A stretch of 64,000 nt of DNA from Monosporascus cannonballus (GCA_004154925.1 QJNS01000086.1:8361-72360), one strand, 5' to 3'. Positions 48,092-59,738 are shown, counted from the first letter of the stretch. Notes: a model not told the origin generated them from the sequence alone. Numbers and translations are program-made.

Positions 48092-49010
48092 ATGGTAACG
48101 ACACGCTCGGCAAGCAGAGCCGCCACGCCGGCACCGCCGGCGCCGCCCGCCAAAAACGGCAACAACAACAGCAACAGCCGCAGCCGCGGAAGCCGCCGCC
48201 AGGGGGCAAGCTGGGCGCATGCGCCCTCGCGGATGACGCTGCTGTGGTTCGCCGTGTCGCTGCCGCTCGTGGTCTGGGACAGCCTGTACGTGCTGCTGCG
48301 GCCGCTGACGATGGAGGGGGGCGCGCTGCACTGGCCGCTGTGGGTGCCGTACCGGCTGTACGGCGAGATCGACCACGTGTACGGGTGGAAGGCGTTCCGC
48401 TCGCGCAGCGGCTTCACCGCCGCCCAGGGCTCGCTCAACGTCGTCGAGACCGCCCTGTACCTCGCCTACCTCTGGATCTACTTCGCGCGGCGCCAGGCCC
48501 GGGGGGAGGGGGCTGGGGGTGGCAGTGGCAACAGGACGACGACGACGACGACGAAGGTGCTGAGCGGGCGACCTGCCGCCGTCGCCGTCTTGCTCGCGTT
48601 CAGCGGGGCGGTTATGACGCTCAGCAAGACGGTGCTGTATTGTACGTTTTCTTCTCGCCCCCCCTTTTACCTTGCGTTACCACGCAGCGCATCTACTGGC
48701 TTTGGGCGAGGGCTGGGAGTCGAGCGTTCTCTAAGTGCGTTATTATAGAGGCTGACGGGATGGGGGCAGGGCTCAATGAGTATTTCTCCGGCTTCGACAA
48801 CATCGGACATAACAGCCCGCGGGATCTCATCTTCCTGTGGATCATTCCCAAGTGAGTTTCGCTCTTATGCGAGCGACTTTGGACTTCTAATTAACCGTAT
48901 CCAGTGGGGGATGGCTCATCTTTCCCGCATACATGATATACGTGATGGGCGGTGAGATAGTGGAAGGTTTGACGGCAGCCGCGGCGGAAGCGTCCATAAA
49001 ATCTGAGTGA
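48092..49010 (+). CDS. EXPERA-domain-like polytopic membrane protein
   Basis: Three exons fit in phase: 48092-48641, 48770-48851 and 48905-49010, encoding 245 residues; introns are 128 and 53 bp. The first one spares an in-frame TAG that a different acceptor (TATAG) would create and joins KTVLY to WLNEYFSGFDNIGHN. The N-terminal 45 residues are basic and low-complexity. Four membrane segments are visible: LLWFAVSLPLVVWDSLYVLL, VETALYLAYLWIYF, AAVAVLLAFSGAVMTLSK and FLWIIPNGGWLIFPAYMIYV. The layout fits the EXPERA fold of emopamil-binding and TMEM97-like proteins, and is a common fungal family. A GAC trinucleotide run encodes a poly-Thr loop at about 48533-48556. Substrate is unknown; ER membrane location is inferred. 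Confidence 0.78.
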
Positions 49011-49506
49011 ACGATACGCAACTCCGTCATCATATTATTAGGTGGCGTTGAGTTGGGGGATACTGCACAGGCGGGCTCTAGCCGAAATAGTTGAGCCAAC
49101 CGTAATGATGCTTCTAACCACCGTCTCTTTATAGTCTAAAAATGGGGAGGAGGGAAACTCAAGTTTGACGGGTCTTTTCTATTCGTGCTGTATTAATGCG
49201 TATTATCTCTAGCCAGCGTTTTATTAATTGGTGTCGGTACTTCGGCCGTTTGGATATATAGGGTGACTCAGCTATTATGGCCAGAGTTTGACAGGGTCCG
49301 GGTGAACAAGTCGGTATACTACCCTTGCTGTCGGCTTTTGATTATAATGGTTGAAAACAGCGTACCGAATTACTACTAACGATGGTGCTGTCCTCTGTGC
49401 CATCGAAGCATAACGAGGTAAATATCGGGATCCTTAACCAGGAAATTACCAAGTAACGGACCGTGAAGCTTAACTAGACCAGGCCCCACCTCCCCCCAGC
49501 CAAGTC
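49011..49506. other. Convergent intergenic spacer
   Basis: About 0.5 kb between the 3' ends of two convergent genes. Nothing recognisable. Confidence 0.5.
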
Positions 49507-51398
49507 TTACAACCTTGAAAAGCTATTAATATTAGAAGTTAACCAACGTTTTCGCGGTGTCGCGGGTTTACTCCTTAATATGGGCTCGGTAAGCCCGCTC
49601 AGATCCGCGTATTGTTCCCATACCGGTTTATGATCGTTCATCATGCCTATGGCTTGGTGCTGCTGTGTAGGCTCGACATAGTCCCAGGCAGTCGGATAGC
49701 CCGGGGGTGGCGTCTCCCAACTAGAAGCCAGGTTGCGAATATTTAGAGGCAGCGGGGCGTAGGGGTCTAAGTTGTACGGTCGAGGCTTCGAGTCGATAGG
49801 GGAAACCGGCAGTACCGCATTATCATCGCTTGGGTCCCCCAAGCGGGGACTAACTCCAGCGCAGCTAGATGAAGGTCGACAGGATTCGCAAACACTGTTT
49901 CGCCAACTTGCACATCGGTCGGGCTGGGGGGTTACGAGCCTGTCATTGATAATCGATGAATCGGGCGTTCCGGTGCCACGCCTGTCCAAGGTACTATAAC
50001 TGCTTATGTCGCTAAATCTAGAAGGCGACGAGGACGTGGTATCCGCGATAGTATGCGGCTTTACAGGTAGAAGTGTCGCCTCCAACGCCGCTTCGACGGG
50101 ATTAGTCCCGTGTCCGTAACCGTGGACAAGGCTCTCATGGTACAGCAGCCTCCCCTGGGCTACCCCCTGGGCTAGCTGCGTTGCCTTTTTAGCAGGCTGC
50201 GGTTGTTGCGTTAGAATAATCCAGGAGCGCCGGAGTGCTGGAGCCAGCGAGAGATTCCGGCCGAGGCTTATTCTTCGCCCCGCGCCCTTTATCTCTCTCG
50301 TTGTTTCCGAGCCGTTCGCTATCTCGGCATTGTCAGGGTGCGTGATAGCGAAATAGTCGATGTCCGGTCTGACTTTCCAGAGATCTGTTGGGGGCGCCGG
50401 AGGTCCTGAATCCCAGTCCGATGACGACTCAGATGGATTGCCGCTGATCTGATGTGTCTGGTTCTGGGGAATCGAGCCCAAAGGTGGGTCTCCTTTCCAC
50501 GGCGGGAGAAGTGCCGCCGACGTACAGAGATTACATGGCACATCTTTTGCATCGGTAGCCTCAGATGGAGGTTCAGTAGCCCGTCTCAGGGCCTGGTACA
50601 TAGAATAGATCAGAATCCAGCGTACTTTGCGCGCATCGACGGGTCCCAAATTATCCGGCTTCTCGGCTTTTGTTGCCGAGTACACTGAATCCTTCTCAAA
50701 TTGCTGGTAGGCCTTCACTAATTCGCTATCCAGGATGCGAGGTTCCGACTTGTTAGTCGCCTTCAATAGTGCCATATGCATCTGGGTCTGCTGGCTGCAA
50801 CTCGTTCTGAGGTGCTTAGTTAACAGGGTCATTCTCCTCTGCCCGTTTGTCTCAACCTCCGGAAGCAAGGGGAGAGAGCGAGAAAGCGTCCGGAATTTGT
50901 GTCGCCTGTCAAACGAACCGATAATCTGTAGTGTGCATATACCTCCGGTAGCCTTGAAGGGAGTGCCTTGTGAAATATCAAAGTTCTTGTCTACCAGGTA
51001 CTCGTACAAGGCTTCGAAATCACCCCTCATTGCTCGAAAGAGGTCTTCTTCGAATATCGTCGCCGGAGAGTCCATCGCAGGGGGAAGGTAATATCCGAGC
51101 TTAGCCGCATAGAACCTACGTAAGAGAGTCCTGAATCTCTCAAGATGCGCCCTTGCGCCCGAGCAGAGCCCTAGGTGGACTTCCGACAGTTCCTCTTGCA
51201 GGAAGTCGGCGATCATGATTCCGCACTGTCCGAGATTCAAATCCATCACGACTCGGATGCAATGGTGTAACTTGCGGGTCACTGGGGGCACGACCTAATA
51301 TTTGTCAGTTGAAGTCCCCAATGCCAATGCTTCCAGATAGACGCACCTGGTATTCTGAATTTAGTTCCCGGTCTTCCGCCAGGAGATTGTGGACGAAG
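49507..51398 (-). CDS. Large conserved fungal protein of unknown function, 5' end unresolved
   Basis: The main exon spans 49507-51294 (about 595 codons). Its first residues VVPPVTRKLHHCIRVVMDLN have no ATG; they join, across a 52-bp intron, to an exon at 51347-51398 encoding SFVHNLLAEDRELNSEYQ, also without an ATG. At least one further upstream exon, ending with two bases of a codon, is therefore missing from the model. The N-terminal half is helical (GQCGIMIADFLQEELSEVHL, SGARAHLERFRTLLRRFYA). The C-terminal half is Pro/Ser-rich and likely disordered. It may belong to one of the uncharacterised fungal DUF families, but I cannot name it with confidence. Confidence 0.62.
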
Positions 51399-53271
51399 CT
51401 GTCAAGATGAGCTTATGTATTCATGAGTAGAGAAGTCTGAAGTGGATAGTGCAACACTTCATTAACCGCTGCTTGGAATGAGGTTCGTGACCCTCCTGCC
51501 TCTGAGCCTCTCTCCCTTGTCCAACGAATCCAAAGAAATAGTCACATGTCGACATGTATTCCCATCTACTTGGTAGACCAAGAGACCGTTTCTAGCACGG
51601 ATCATTGGAGCAAGGCGGAAAGCCACTGAACTCAAGCGCTACATTTCGCAATACATTCCGGCGGCACTAGGCGATCTGTGTAGAACATCATCTCTGCACG
51701 CTGTAAGCCCTAAATATTTGTATCAGGAGGGCGAATCCAACTAAGGTAAGGTTTTAAGACCTCCACAAGATCTGGTCGACAGCGATGCAAACCTTACGGC
51801 GAGCCAATCACTGATCGTGCGCTGCTCGTAAATTCAGAGCCTCTCTGGCTCTTAGGTATACCGGGAATAACATCGCTGTGAACTCCGTGCTGTTTCCAAG
51901 GAGGGGCCTTTTTAACTTGATGGTGTAGTCTGTTCCAATGGTAACTTAGGCTTGTGACCAAGCCGACTGGTTCCCTTCTGGAGAAGTAGTAGAGCTATGC
52001 AAGTAGATTGGACCAGATTAATCTGGAATCCGTAATACGTGATGGGCATCTCGGCATTCATCTCGCAGATTGCAAGTCTCTGAGTTCACTTAGAAGGCGG
52101 ATAATACACGCCTTGGCCGTCGAGGTTCTCCTGGCTTGCCGGTTGTCAACCCTTCGGAAAGCATCTCGTCTCGGCTCTATAGGCTATCCTGGAGCGGTAT
52201 TCTTCATCACTGATCATTAATCCGTGGCGGCTGGCTTGATCTGCAGAGGATCTACCTCTTCAGCACACCTCCTTCTTGGTGGGGATCCCATTGCCGGGGG
52301 CGCGATCCGAGGCCGGCACACCATCTGTTAGGTGTGTCGACTGCTTGTTTTAACGTTAAATGGGGTGTGAACATACATATCCGGTGGTATGGAATTGCTG
52401 GGAAGAGAGAGTCAGACTCTATAACGTGCCGGTAACTTCGTGGAATTTCTTCTGTTCAATGGTTGTTCAAGGCCGGGGGCTGCAGCAACAAATATGCGGC
52501 CAAGGTGGGATGGCTGGCACGGTACCACCGGAGATATGTGGCGCTTTGAATCGTGTGTCTCGGGCAAGCCATTCGGCTCAAGGTCCCGTGTGAAAATTCA
52601 AGCATGGTTTTACCTTCGGCTAGTTTGTTGAGGCCGCGAGAAGCACACACATCTAGCGTTAACCAGTGGTTGTAAGGCACCTAAATTGTACGTGTTGCAC
52701 AATTAGGTTGACATCGAACGGGAGAACATTCCGCTGTTCGCATTCTCATGCAGATGGTACAGAATCCAAAGCATTGGCATATTTGTGATCATAGGATCTC
52801 GGAGACGCGTAATTTCTTAACGCCCAGCTCTGCGGGCATCCTGATTGCATCCTTTAAGATCAGATTACCACGATGTGCCGGTAACGAGCTAGAGTTGGAA
52901 GAGAACTAACTCAGTTGTACAAGCGCTTCTACAATGAAGAATATTGAGCTATCTTAAACGACGGCGTGATTATAGGAGACGGGAAGACATCATCGTGCTT
53001 TCTCGAAATCGGGGGGAACGAATCTGAAGTTCGGGATAGGTGCATACCTGCTATACTGGCATGTGATCTTTAAATAAATGACCCCTTTTCACCGCCTTAA
53101 TTCTGCCGCCCGAACTAGGAGCCAATTCGTCCACTAAGGAATCCCTGCCCTGAACACCCTAGTGACCTACCTTGCACTATGCGACGACATCGCTGGTTGA
53201 TAGACGGAAGCCCAGCTCCTTCACGAGTCCCAATGCAATCTTCGGCTGCCATGTAGCGCGCCTGAGGTTCA
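51399..53271. other. Interval between two divergent genes
   Basis: About 1.9 kb. The left part must hold the missing 5' exon(s) of the preceding minus-strand gene, perhaps near 51480-51620 where a frame beginning MIRARNGLLVYQVDGN is open. The right part should hold the dynactin p62 promoter. No other gene is supported. Confidence 0.45.
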
Positions 53272-55188
53272 ATGGCTTCCTTCAACCCATACACGTACAT
53301 ACAATGTCCATGTAACGATCTGGTAAGCCATACGCGTTCGGCAGACGAAGGGTCGTCCCCGTCGTCTCGAGAGTCGGAAGAGGAAGAGCGCGCGTTCGAC
53401 CCACGTGCCCCTCGATCGAATTACAGCCTCTACCCGCTCGAGTATCTCCTGTACTGCGATGTCTGCCACCAGATCCGCTGTCCGCGCTGTGTGTTCGAGG
53501 AGATTGTGAACGTTTACTGCCCCAACTGTCTCTTCGAGGTTGCTAGCAGCAGTCTGAAGACGGAAGGCAACAGGTACTTGCGCCTTACGCTTGGATTCGC
53601 CTTTCGTGTGGGGGATTTCTGTACTCTATTTGCGCATCGGCTGACTCCGCTTTCTTTCTCTCTCGCGCATAGGTGCACACGAAGCTGCTTTCAATGCCCG
53701 ATTTGCATCGGCCCGCTCGCCGTCCAGGCTTTCGAATCCGCGCCCGAGCCCGCCCTCCTGTCAGCGGACAGCGCCAACGCGGCGCTTCCCTCTGGCCCCT
53801 GGATCCTAGCCTGTTCGTACTGCAACTGGAACTCGGCCGAGATCGGCGTCAAGTTCGACAAGCCGCAGGGTATCTCTGCGCAGCTCTCCAAGCTCCGCCA
53901 TGCCGAAGACCTGCAATCGTCTAAACACTCCGTGGGCGGCGAGGACGTGTCCTCGCCGATCAAGATGGACGACGCGCCGCCGGAGACGGCCAAGGCGCGG
54001 TTCTCGGCCATGAAGGCCTTCTACCAGGCGCAGCTGTCCGCCTCAAATCCGAACGCGAGCTTCTCCGCCATGGGCGATCTCGGGTTCAACTCGCCGGGCA
54101 CGCTGTCGCGGATCATGAGCCTGTACTCCGGCGGCACCATGGGGAACCTCAAGCAGAAGAGCAAGACGAGCATCATGAGGGAGGCCGGCTCGGCGAACGA
54201 GGGCCTCCGGGTCAGCGACCTCGACGAGAGCGCGGCGGTGTCCAAGCTGCGGCGCGACGGGTGGGAGGGCACCGTCACAAACGAGCAGGCCCAGTCGCAG
54301 GCCGAGGAGGGGGCGCGGTTCATGGACGAGCTATGGCCGATCCCGTACCTCCTGCGCAGCAAGCGGTCGAAGCGGTGCCCCTTGTGCCGGCACATCATCA
54401 GCAAGCCCGAGTCCAAGGTCGGCAACACGCGGTGGCGCATCCGGCTCGTGGCGAACAACTACATCCCGAGCATCTCCATCAAGCGGCTGCCGGTGGTCAG
54501 CAACCTGACGGGCAGCCCCACGCTGAGCAGCGCGCCAAGACCCCTGGGCCACCACGCGCAACAGCAACAGCCACCGCCGCCACCTCCTCCGCCACTGACG
54601 GCCCCCCTCAAGCCGCTGCAGCCGGCGCTGTTCCTGCTGACGTTCAAGAACCCCATCTTCGAGGAGGTGAAGGTCACGCTGGCGTCGCCGGCCACGACGC
54701 CGGGCCGCTTCGCGTCGCGCGTCACGGTGCTGTGCCCCGAGTTCTCCGTCGGCGCCAACACCGAGGACATGGACCTCGACGACGTGTTGACGAAGGACGG
54801 CGGAGTCGGGCAGGACGACCTCTACCGGCGACGGCAGGGGTCCGTCGCCTACAGCGAGGACGGCCTCTTCCCGCAGGCCGAGGTCGGCAAGATCTGGGAC
54901 CGCGGCCGCAACTGGGTCAGCATCGTCGTCGAGGTCATCCCCGCCGTCGTCCGCGTCGAGCCGCCCGCCGCCATGTTCAGGAAGGAGGGCGGCCCCGAGC
55001 CGGATCTGGGCCCGCTGAGGGAGGACGAGGACGTGTTGGAGATACCCATGTTTGTGCGGCTGGAGTGGGAGGGAGAGGCCCCGCACGACCAGGTTGGAAC
55101 GGCATCAGGCAAGGAGAAGGACGTGAAGGAGAAGAAGGAGCTGGCCTACTGGTGCGCTCTTGGGCTTGGTCGCATCAGTCAGGAATAG
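53272..55188 (+). CDS. DCTN4: Dynactin subunit 4 (p62)
   Basis: p62 sits in the pointed-end complex of dynactin, the activator of cytoplasmic dynein; in Neurospora it corresponds to the ropy gene ro-2. Two exons, 53272-53573 and 53673-55188, encode 605 residues. The intervening 99-bp intron (GTACTT...CATAG) is in frame without stops, so an unspliced reading frame also exists. The N-terminus has the family's zinc-binding array: CPCND, CDVCHQIRCPRC, YCPNCLF, then after the intron CTRSCFQCPIC and ACSYCNW. A second zinc motif RCPLCRHIIS lies near residue 365. A poly-Pro stretch and beta-rich C-terminus follow. The start is the first ATG. The gene is divergent from its left neighbour and converges on RPS7. 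Confidence 0.93.
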   Translation: MASFNPYTYIQCPCNDLVSHTRSADEGSSPSSRESEEEERAFDPRAPRSNYSLYPLEYLLYCDVCHQIRCPRCVFEEIVNVYCPNCLFEVASSSLKTEGNRYLRLTLGFAFRVGDFCTLFAHRLTPLSFSLAHRCTRSCFQCPICIGPLAVQAFESAPEPALLSADSANAALPSGPWILACSYCNWNSAEIGVKFDKPQGISAQLSKLRHAEDLQSSKHSVGGEDVSSPIKMDDAPPETAKARFSAMKAFYQAQLSASNPNASFSAMGDLGFNSPGTLSRIMSLYSGGTMGNLKQKSKTSIMREAGSANEGLRVSDLDESAAVSKLRRDGWEGTVTNEQAQSQAEEGARFMDELWPIPYLLRSKRSKRCPLCRHIISKPESKVGNTRWRIRLVANNYIPSISIKRLPVVSNLTGSPTLSSAPRPLGHHAQQQQPPPPPPPPLTAPLKPLQPALFLLTFKNPIFEEVKVTLASPATTPGRFASRVTVLCPEFSVGANTEDMDLDDVLTKDGGVGQDDLYRRRQGSVAYSEDGLFPQAEVGKIWDRGRNWVSIVVEVIPAVVRVEPPAAMFRKEGGPEPDLGPLREDEDVLEIPMFVRLEWEGEAPHDQVGTASGKEKDVKEKKELAYWCALGLGRISQE

Positions 55189-55429
55189 GCATGATTCTAC
55201 GATACCCCTTTACAGAAAAAACAGAAAAGCATTGAGGAGTCATTACGAAAATCAATCAATAATTTGTCATCAAGAGAACCGAGCCTGTCATTTTATCACA
55301 AGCGATCTAGACGCCATGCCTTTTTTTACTCTTCGTGGGCCAACCACGAGAATCCCATGCAGTCAATGACGAGATACGTAAACGCAGGTACCCATCCGGA
55401 CCAAAACCATATCGCCTAACCCTAGTACC

Positions 55430-56440
55430 CTAGTACTCGGAAGCACCGGTCTGAGGGAACTCGAAGGTGACGGTACGGCCCGTCAGTTTTCGGTAGACCT
55501 CGGAGTAGGTGTCCAGTCTGTAGTCAACGCCACCACGCTCCTTCTCGTCCAGGATGACCTTCAATAGCTTGCTGTTGTCCTCCTTGGTTCGCAGACGCTT
55601 GCCGACAATCTCAACGGGGTAGACGAGGTCGGTCAGGATGGCATCGTGGACAGCAGTCAGAGTTCGCGAACGAGGTCGCTTCTGCTTCTGGGTGTTGCGG
55701 GAGCGGGCGGATCGCTTGGGACGCGGGAGAATGCGGCGCGAAGCGAGGATCAGGACGTGACGATCCGAGAACTTCTTCTCGAGCTCACGAGTGAGACTGG
55801 GTGATAACTGTCAGCAATTGTGCTTATTCGCTGTTGGGAGGATAATAATAGGCTTACCGCTGCTGCACTCGGTGGAAACCGGCCAGGGAGGGGACGGGGA
55901 CAAAGATGACAATAGCCTTCTTGCCGTGGCCAACTTCGATCTAATCAAGACCCAAAGTCAGCAGGCGAGCTCCAGGACACATGGTGGCGTGTTCCTTGGA
56001 CCGCTTCCCGTCCTATTCCACTGTCATATTTGCCACGATTTTTCTTATAGCGATAATTTTGCATCCTCATATCCGACTCGTCCCGAAGACAGCGAAGATC
56101 ATCGCAGACGAAGTCGTTTATAGCGAATCGCAAATCGAGCGAACCCATGCACATATAATTGTGTACGAGTGTGGCATTTCTTCGATGCCGGAGACAGCGG
56201 CTCGGTGGAATAGAACCAAGGTGCGGTCGCAGGCAGTAACAGGGAAATTCGGTTTCGGAATCAGGCTGGTTCAGTTCTCACCTCTCGGGCAGAGACGAAC
56301 TGCAGAGGTCGGAGGGCGACCCTGAGATCGGCAGTGTTGGTCTCGAGATCGTGCAGAGCACCGGCGATGCTCTGCTCCAGCTCGGAGGGGTTTTGCCGCG
56401 AAGGGCTGTTGGCCGCGATCTTGTTCAACGGGTCAGACAT
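55430..56440 (-). CDS. rps7: Small ribosomal subunit protein eS7 (RPS7)
   Basis: eS7 is a component of the cytosolic 40S subunit. Three exons fit in phase: 56282-56440, 55858-55940 and 55430-55796, encoding 202 residues, the usual length. The introns are 341 bp (55941-56281) and 61 bp (55797-55857). The protein begins [20 protein letters not shown], continues with [20 protein letters not shown] and [18 protein letters not shown], and ends with [14 protein letters not shown]. No frame break is seen. The first intron is long for this window, as is common in ribosomal-protein genes. It converges with dynactin p62. Confidence 0.95.
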
Positions 56441-56980
56441 GGTTGCTACTTTGCCGGAGGAATTGGTTCTCGTTGATGGGGAGGGAGGGAGAACGTGTTG
56501 AAGACGCGGCAATATTTTGAACGATCGTGGCTCAGGATGAGGCGAAAAGTTCAAAAATCGAAAATGAGACCAGATTCACAAAAAGGTGGGATTTGTGTGC
56601 GCTTGGGCCACGTCTGCTCAGGGCTAGACGAGTCGAGTTTAATTTGCTATATAGACGCGGCTGAGAAAACAAGCTTCTGTGGCTTGAACATGTGGCTTTG
56701 TCCATTACCTAATACTCACTCCAGCCTTCTAGCGCAACCGTTAATGGTATCATCATTACCGTTGTCGTTTGACGTTATCAGTCTTTATGAGATATCTACA
56801 ACTGTACAAATCGCCAAGTGGTTCGAGCCATTGGGATTCAAAGCCAATAAGATACACGCAAGCAAGACAAGCTTCTGCAGTTTCTCGTGGGTAAATTTAT
56901 TAATTACAACAGTCGTCCATACCCCCCGACTTCACGCCTTTGGCGGATACGCATATAATTGTCGCATCTTATATCACCAT
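56441..56980. promoter_or_regulatory. RPS7 upstream region
   Basis: About 540 bp between the RPS7 start and the stop codon of the next minus-strand gene. It should hold the RPS7 promoter. No specific factor site could be assigned. Confidence 0.45.
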
Positions 56981-57979
56981 CTATGAGCCGTTTGCTGGGA
57001 GTTCAGCCGCAACTCTAGGGACCTCGGTGTCTCGACCCTCAAGCTCCATGGTTTGTTGTCCTTGAGGTGCCTTGTTTGTCCGGATCATTCCGTCCAGTTC
57101 GCTTGCTGGTTGTTCTTGCTGGACGACCGAATAATGCTTATGTGCCGCATTTGTAGCCACGTCGCTCCATGTCATGCCGGAAATCTGCGAGACATGCCTG
57201 CTGTCACCGTTCCAGTCCGATGCCGTAGGGTATAGACGGTCGTTGTACATCGGAGAATACGGTGGGTAGGCCGGCGGAGAACCTGGTTGGCTACCAGGCC
57301 AGCCGCCTACAAAGCCTGGCGAGTACTCTGCATATGCTTGTTAATGCCAGCTATGACGGCGGATGCAGGAGTTGGAGGGCGACTTACGTCCTTGAACGCT
57401 GGGGCTGTAGAGATTGGCTGCCTCATCAGCTTGCTTTTCGGTCTTTCTTTTCTTTCCCAGCCACCCCTTCCGATACATCAGGAAAAACGCAATCAAAATG
57501 CCGATGAAAGCAACTCCTCCGAGGGTGATTCCGATAATAACACCGAGTGGAGACGATGAGTCTGACGAGGAATCGGAGTCTGGAGAAGCCGTGCTAGAGC
57601 CTGATAGAAAAATCCGGGCCTTATCCGGGTTGTCGCTCAGTCTTGCTGGGTACAAATCATTTGTGGTACATCCCTTTGCGCTACACGGGTTGCCCTTGCA
57701 ACATCCCATAAATGGTGTCGGGTTGTCGTCGGTAGCCTTGCACGTATACCATATGCTTTCATCCTCTGGTGCGAAGCAGCTCTGCTGGCCGATCTTGTTG
57801 TATGCATCTGACGAGAAGCTCGATGCCCGCAGAGCATCTGTTGGGCATTGTCCACCTCGTTCTTCCGTACACGGGTCGACTGTGCAGCAGCCAATGAATC
57901 GTATGTTTGCTTTGTCACAGATATAAAATTGGCCGCCCCTTGGACAAGAGAGTCCAAGGGTATGCTGTGCGTCCGCCAT
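56981..57979 (-). CDS. Cys-rich single-pass membrane protein with two CC-x3-PC modules
   Basis: Two exons, 57388-57979 and 56981-57327, with a 60-bp intron; 312 residues. The first ~110 residues carry two similar cysteine-rich modules: FYICDKANIRFIGCCTVDPC and WYTCKATDDNPTPFMGCCKG, each followed by further cysteines. A Ser/Asp-rich linker leads to one transmembrane segment (about residues 145-169, GVIIGITLGGVAFIGILIAF), a basic KKRKTEK stop-transfer stretch and a Pro/Gly/Tyr-rich cytoplasmic tail. No classical signal peptide precedes the first module; the frame extends upstream of the ATG without another ATG. The topology (N-out) is inferred. The family is fungal, and I know no function; a cell-wall or stress sensor is a guess. 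Confidence 0.8.
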
Positions 57980-59264
57980 GAAGGGATAAGTGATGAGGGC
58001 CGGAAACTCAGATAGGCGAATGGTGCATGAGATGCGACTGTGATTACTAAGGCTCGAAGTAAGGCGAGTAGCTGGGGTAGTTAACAAGAGTTGAGAACGA
58101 GTTCGCAAGGGCGGTTAGCCACAGAGATGTGGAAGTGAATCAGGGCATCGATCTTTGGGGCAGAAGTTCACATATGAGGACAGGCCACTAATTTCCGGAT
58201 GGTAATCTATCAGCAAACAAAAATGGCTGTACGCCTTGTCTACTTTTGTTTCTGTGCTTACTTCCAAGGTTACCTAACAACGAACGTTACCTACCTGTAT
58301 GTTTGCTGGCAATGCCTTCCCCGGGCAACAACCCACCGACCTCCTTCCAAGATCTGACGTGAGCCAGAACCATGGGATATGTACCCGTAATTACCATGCA
58401 CAGGGGCATAGTATTGTGCGCTAGCTTTCAGGCGGTAGGTATATTGATGGTATGATCAGTGATCCTCCACCATGGCATAGCTGTTGGGGAGAAGATATAT
58501 ATTTAGCACAACCTGCAAGTAGCTATTGTATGTAGTTTGCCAAATGAGGCGCAATGCAGTCCAGCATCCAGGCTAGCCAAGACGTAGAAGGTAGGCTAAG
58601 GATGCAGAACCTGGAAGCTCCGGTAGCAGCGCCCCTTCCGCTTGTGTATCATGTAAATACGGAAATAAGCTTGGTGAAATTTCCCAAATTTGCTCCTCGG
58701 ATTCCCTGTTGCCATCATTAAAAACATAAGTATAATTCAGAAAGCCGACCTACTTGTAAACAAACTGATATTTCGGTAAAGATCAGGACCGCCGGGCTAC
58801 ACGTCTGTAGTCAAGACAGGCCCCACCAAGTCGACAGCCCATGCCACATATGCATTTCGACTTGCGTCTAACTTAACTAATACTCGATCCTTCGGCTGAC
58901 GGCCCAAACGGATGCAATTATTTACAACGGGAGGACCAGTGAAATTCTAGTCTGAAAGGTTGAGTGGGCCTAGATTGACCGATTGTGGGTGTTGAGGACC
59001 AACTTTACATATACTGGTACCCGACAGTATGTACCTTACCTACCTACGTTGCATAATCCCACCACCCGCAGTGTGACGAACTTCAGGGGATCAAGGTTAT
59101 TCCAAGCCGGTCGCATTGGCCCTCAAGGTTGATTCCATCACACACTCAACAGCTGGATCCTACTTAATAGGTGTTGGCCCGATCCATCTCTACCGCATTG
59201 TCTCGTTTCAACGCTTCGATCAGACAAACGCTCGAGAGAATACGAACCCTCACCTTGACTAATC
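57980..59264. promoter_or_regulatory. Divergent intergenic region
   Basis: About 1.3 kb separating the Cys-rich membrane protein gene (minus) and the DUF7704-like gene (plus). Contains TACCTTACCTACCTACG near 59032-59048. No gene is supported. Confidence 0.5.
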
Positions 59265-59738
59265 ATGGCTGGTGGCCAAAAATCCTTCCGCCTCCCTCTG
59301 GCTTACCGACTGTTCTTTCTGGTTATCGAGCCCATATCCGCACTGGTAGGAGCTTTCTACGCGCACTTCCGACAGGATGAATATCTTACCATGACACATG
59401 CGGACTCAGCCTCGTCCCCCCTGCCTCTCGGAACATCTATCGTGATGTCGCAGCTCGCCAACATGTACCTCTTATTTGCGCTCAACGAGGCGCTGGTGCT
59501 GCGGTCAACCGGCGATTTGAAAGTATGGAAAACCGTGCTCTTCGTCCTGCTAGTTGCGGATTTCGGGCACCTGTACTCTGTTAGTGGTCTAGGACCGAAT
59601 GTCTATTGGAACATCTCGCAGTGGAATCCAATCGACTGGGGTAACCTTGCCTTCGTCTACCTTGGAGCCTCGATGAGAATTGCATTCCTTACTGGGGTCG
59701 GCGTGGGGGGTCGAGAAACGCTTACGAGGAAAGAATGA
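59265..59738 (+). CDS. DUF7704-like fungal integral membrane protein
   Basis: An intronless frame of 157 residues starting at an ATG in a good context (ATCATGGCT). Four hydrophobic segments are visible: LFFLVIEPISALVGAFYAHF, MSQLANMYLLFALNEALVL, WKTVLFVLLVADFGHLYSV and NLAFVYLGASMRIAFLTGVG. The pattern EPISALVGAFYAHFRQDEYL, together with PLGTSIVMSQLANMYLLFAL, matches the small four-helix fungal family I know as DUF7704. Function is unknown. Confidence 0.82.
   Translation: MAGGQKSFRLPLAYRLFFLVIEPISALVGAFYAHFRQDEYLTMTHADSASSPLPLGTSIVMSQLANMYLLFALNEALVLRSTGDLKVWKTVLFVLLVADFGHLYSVSGLGPNVYWNISQWNPIDWGNLAFVYLGASMRIAFLTGVGVGGRETLTRKE

Noticed and set aside
54261..55235. A 324-codon frame overlapping dynactin p62 on the same strand
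   Set aside because: It is a GC-bias shadow rich in Arg, Ala and Gly in another frame; the p62 frame has clear domain motifs.
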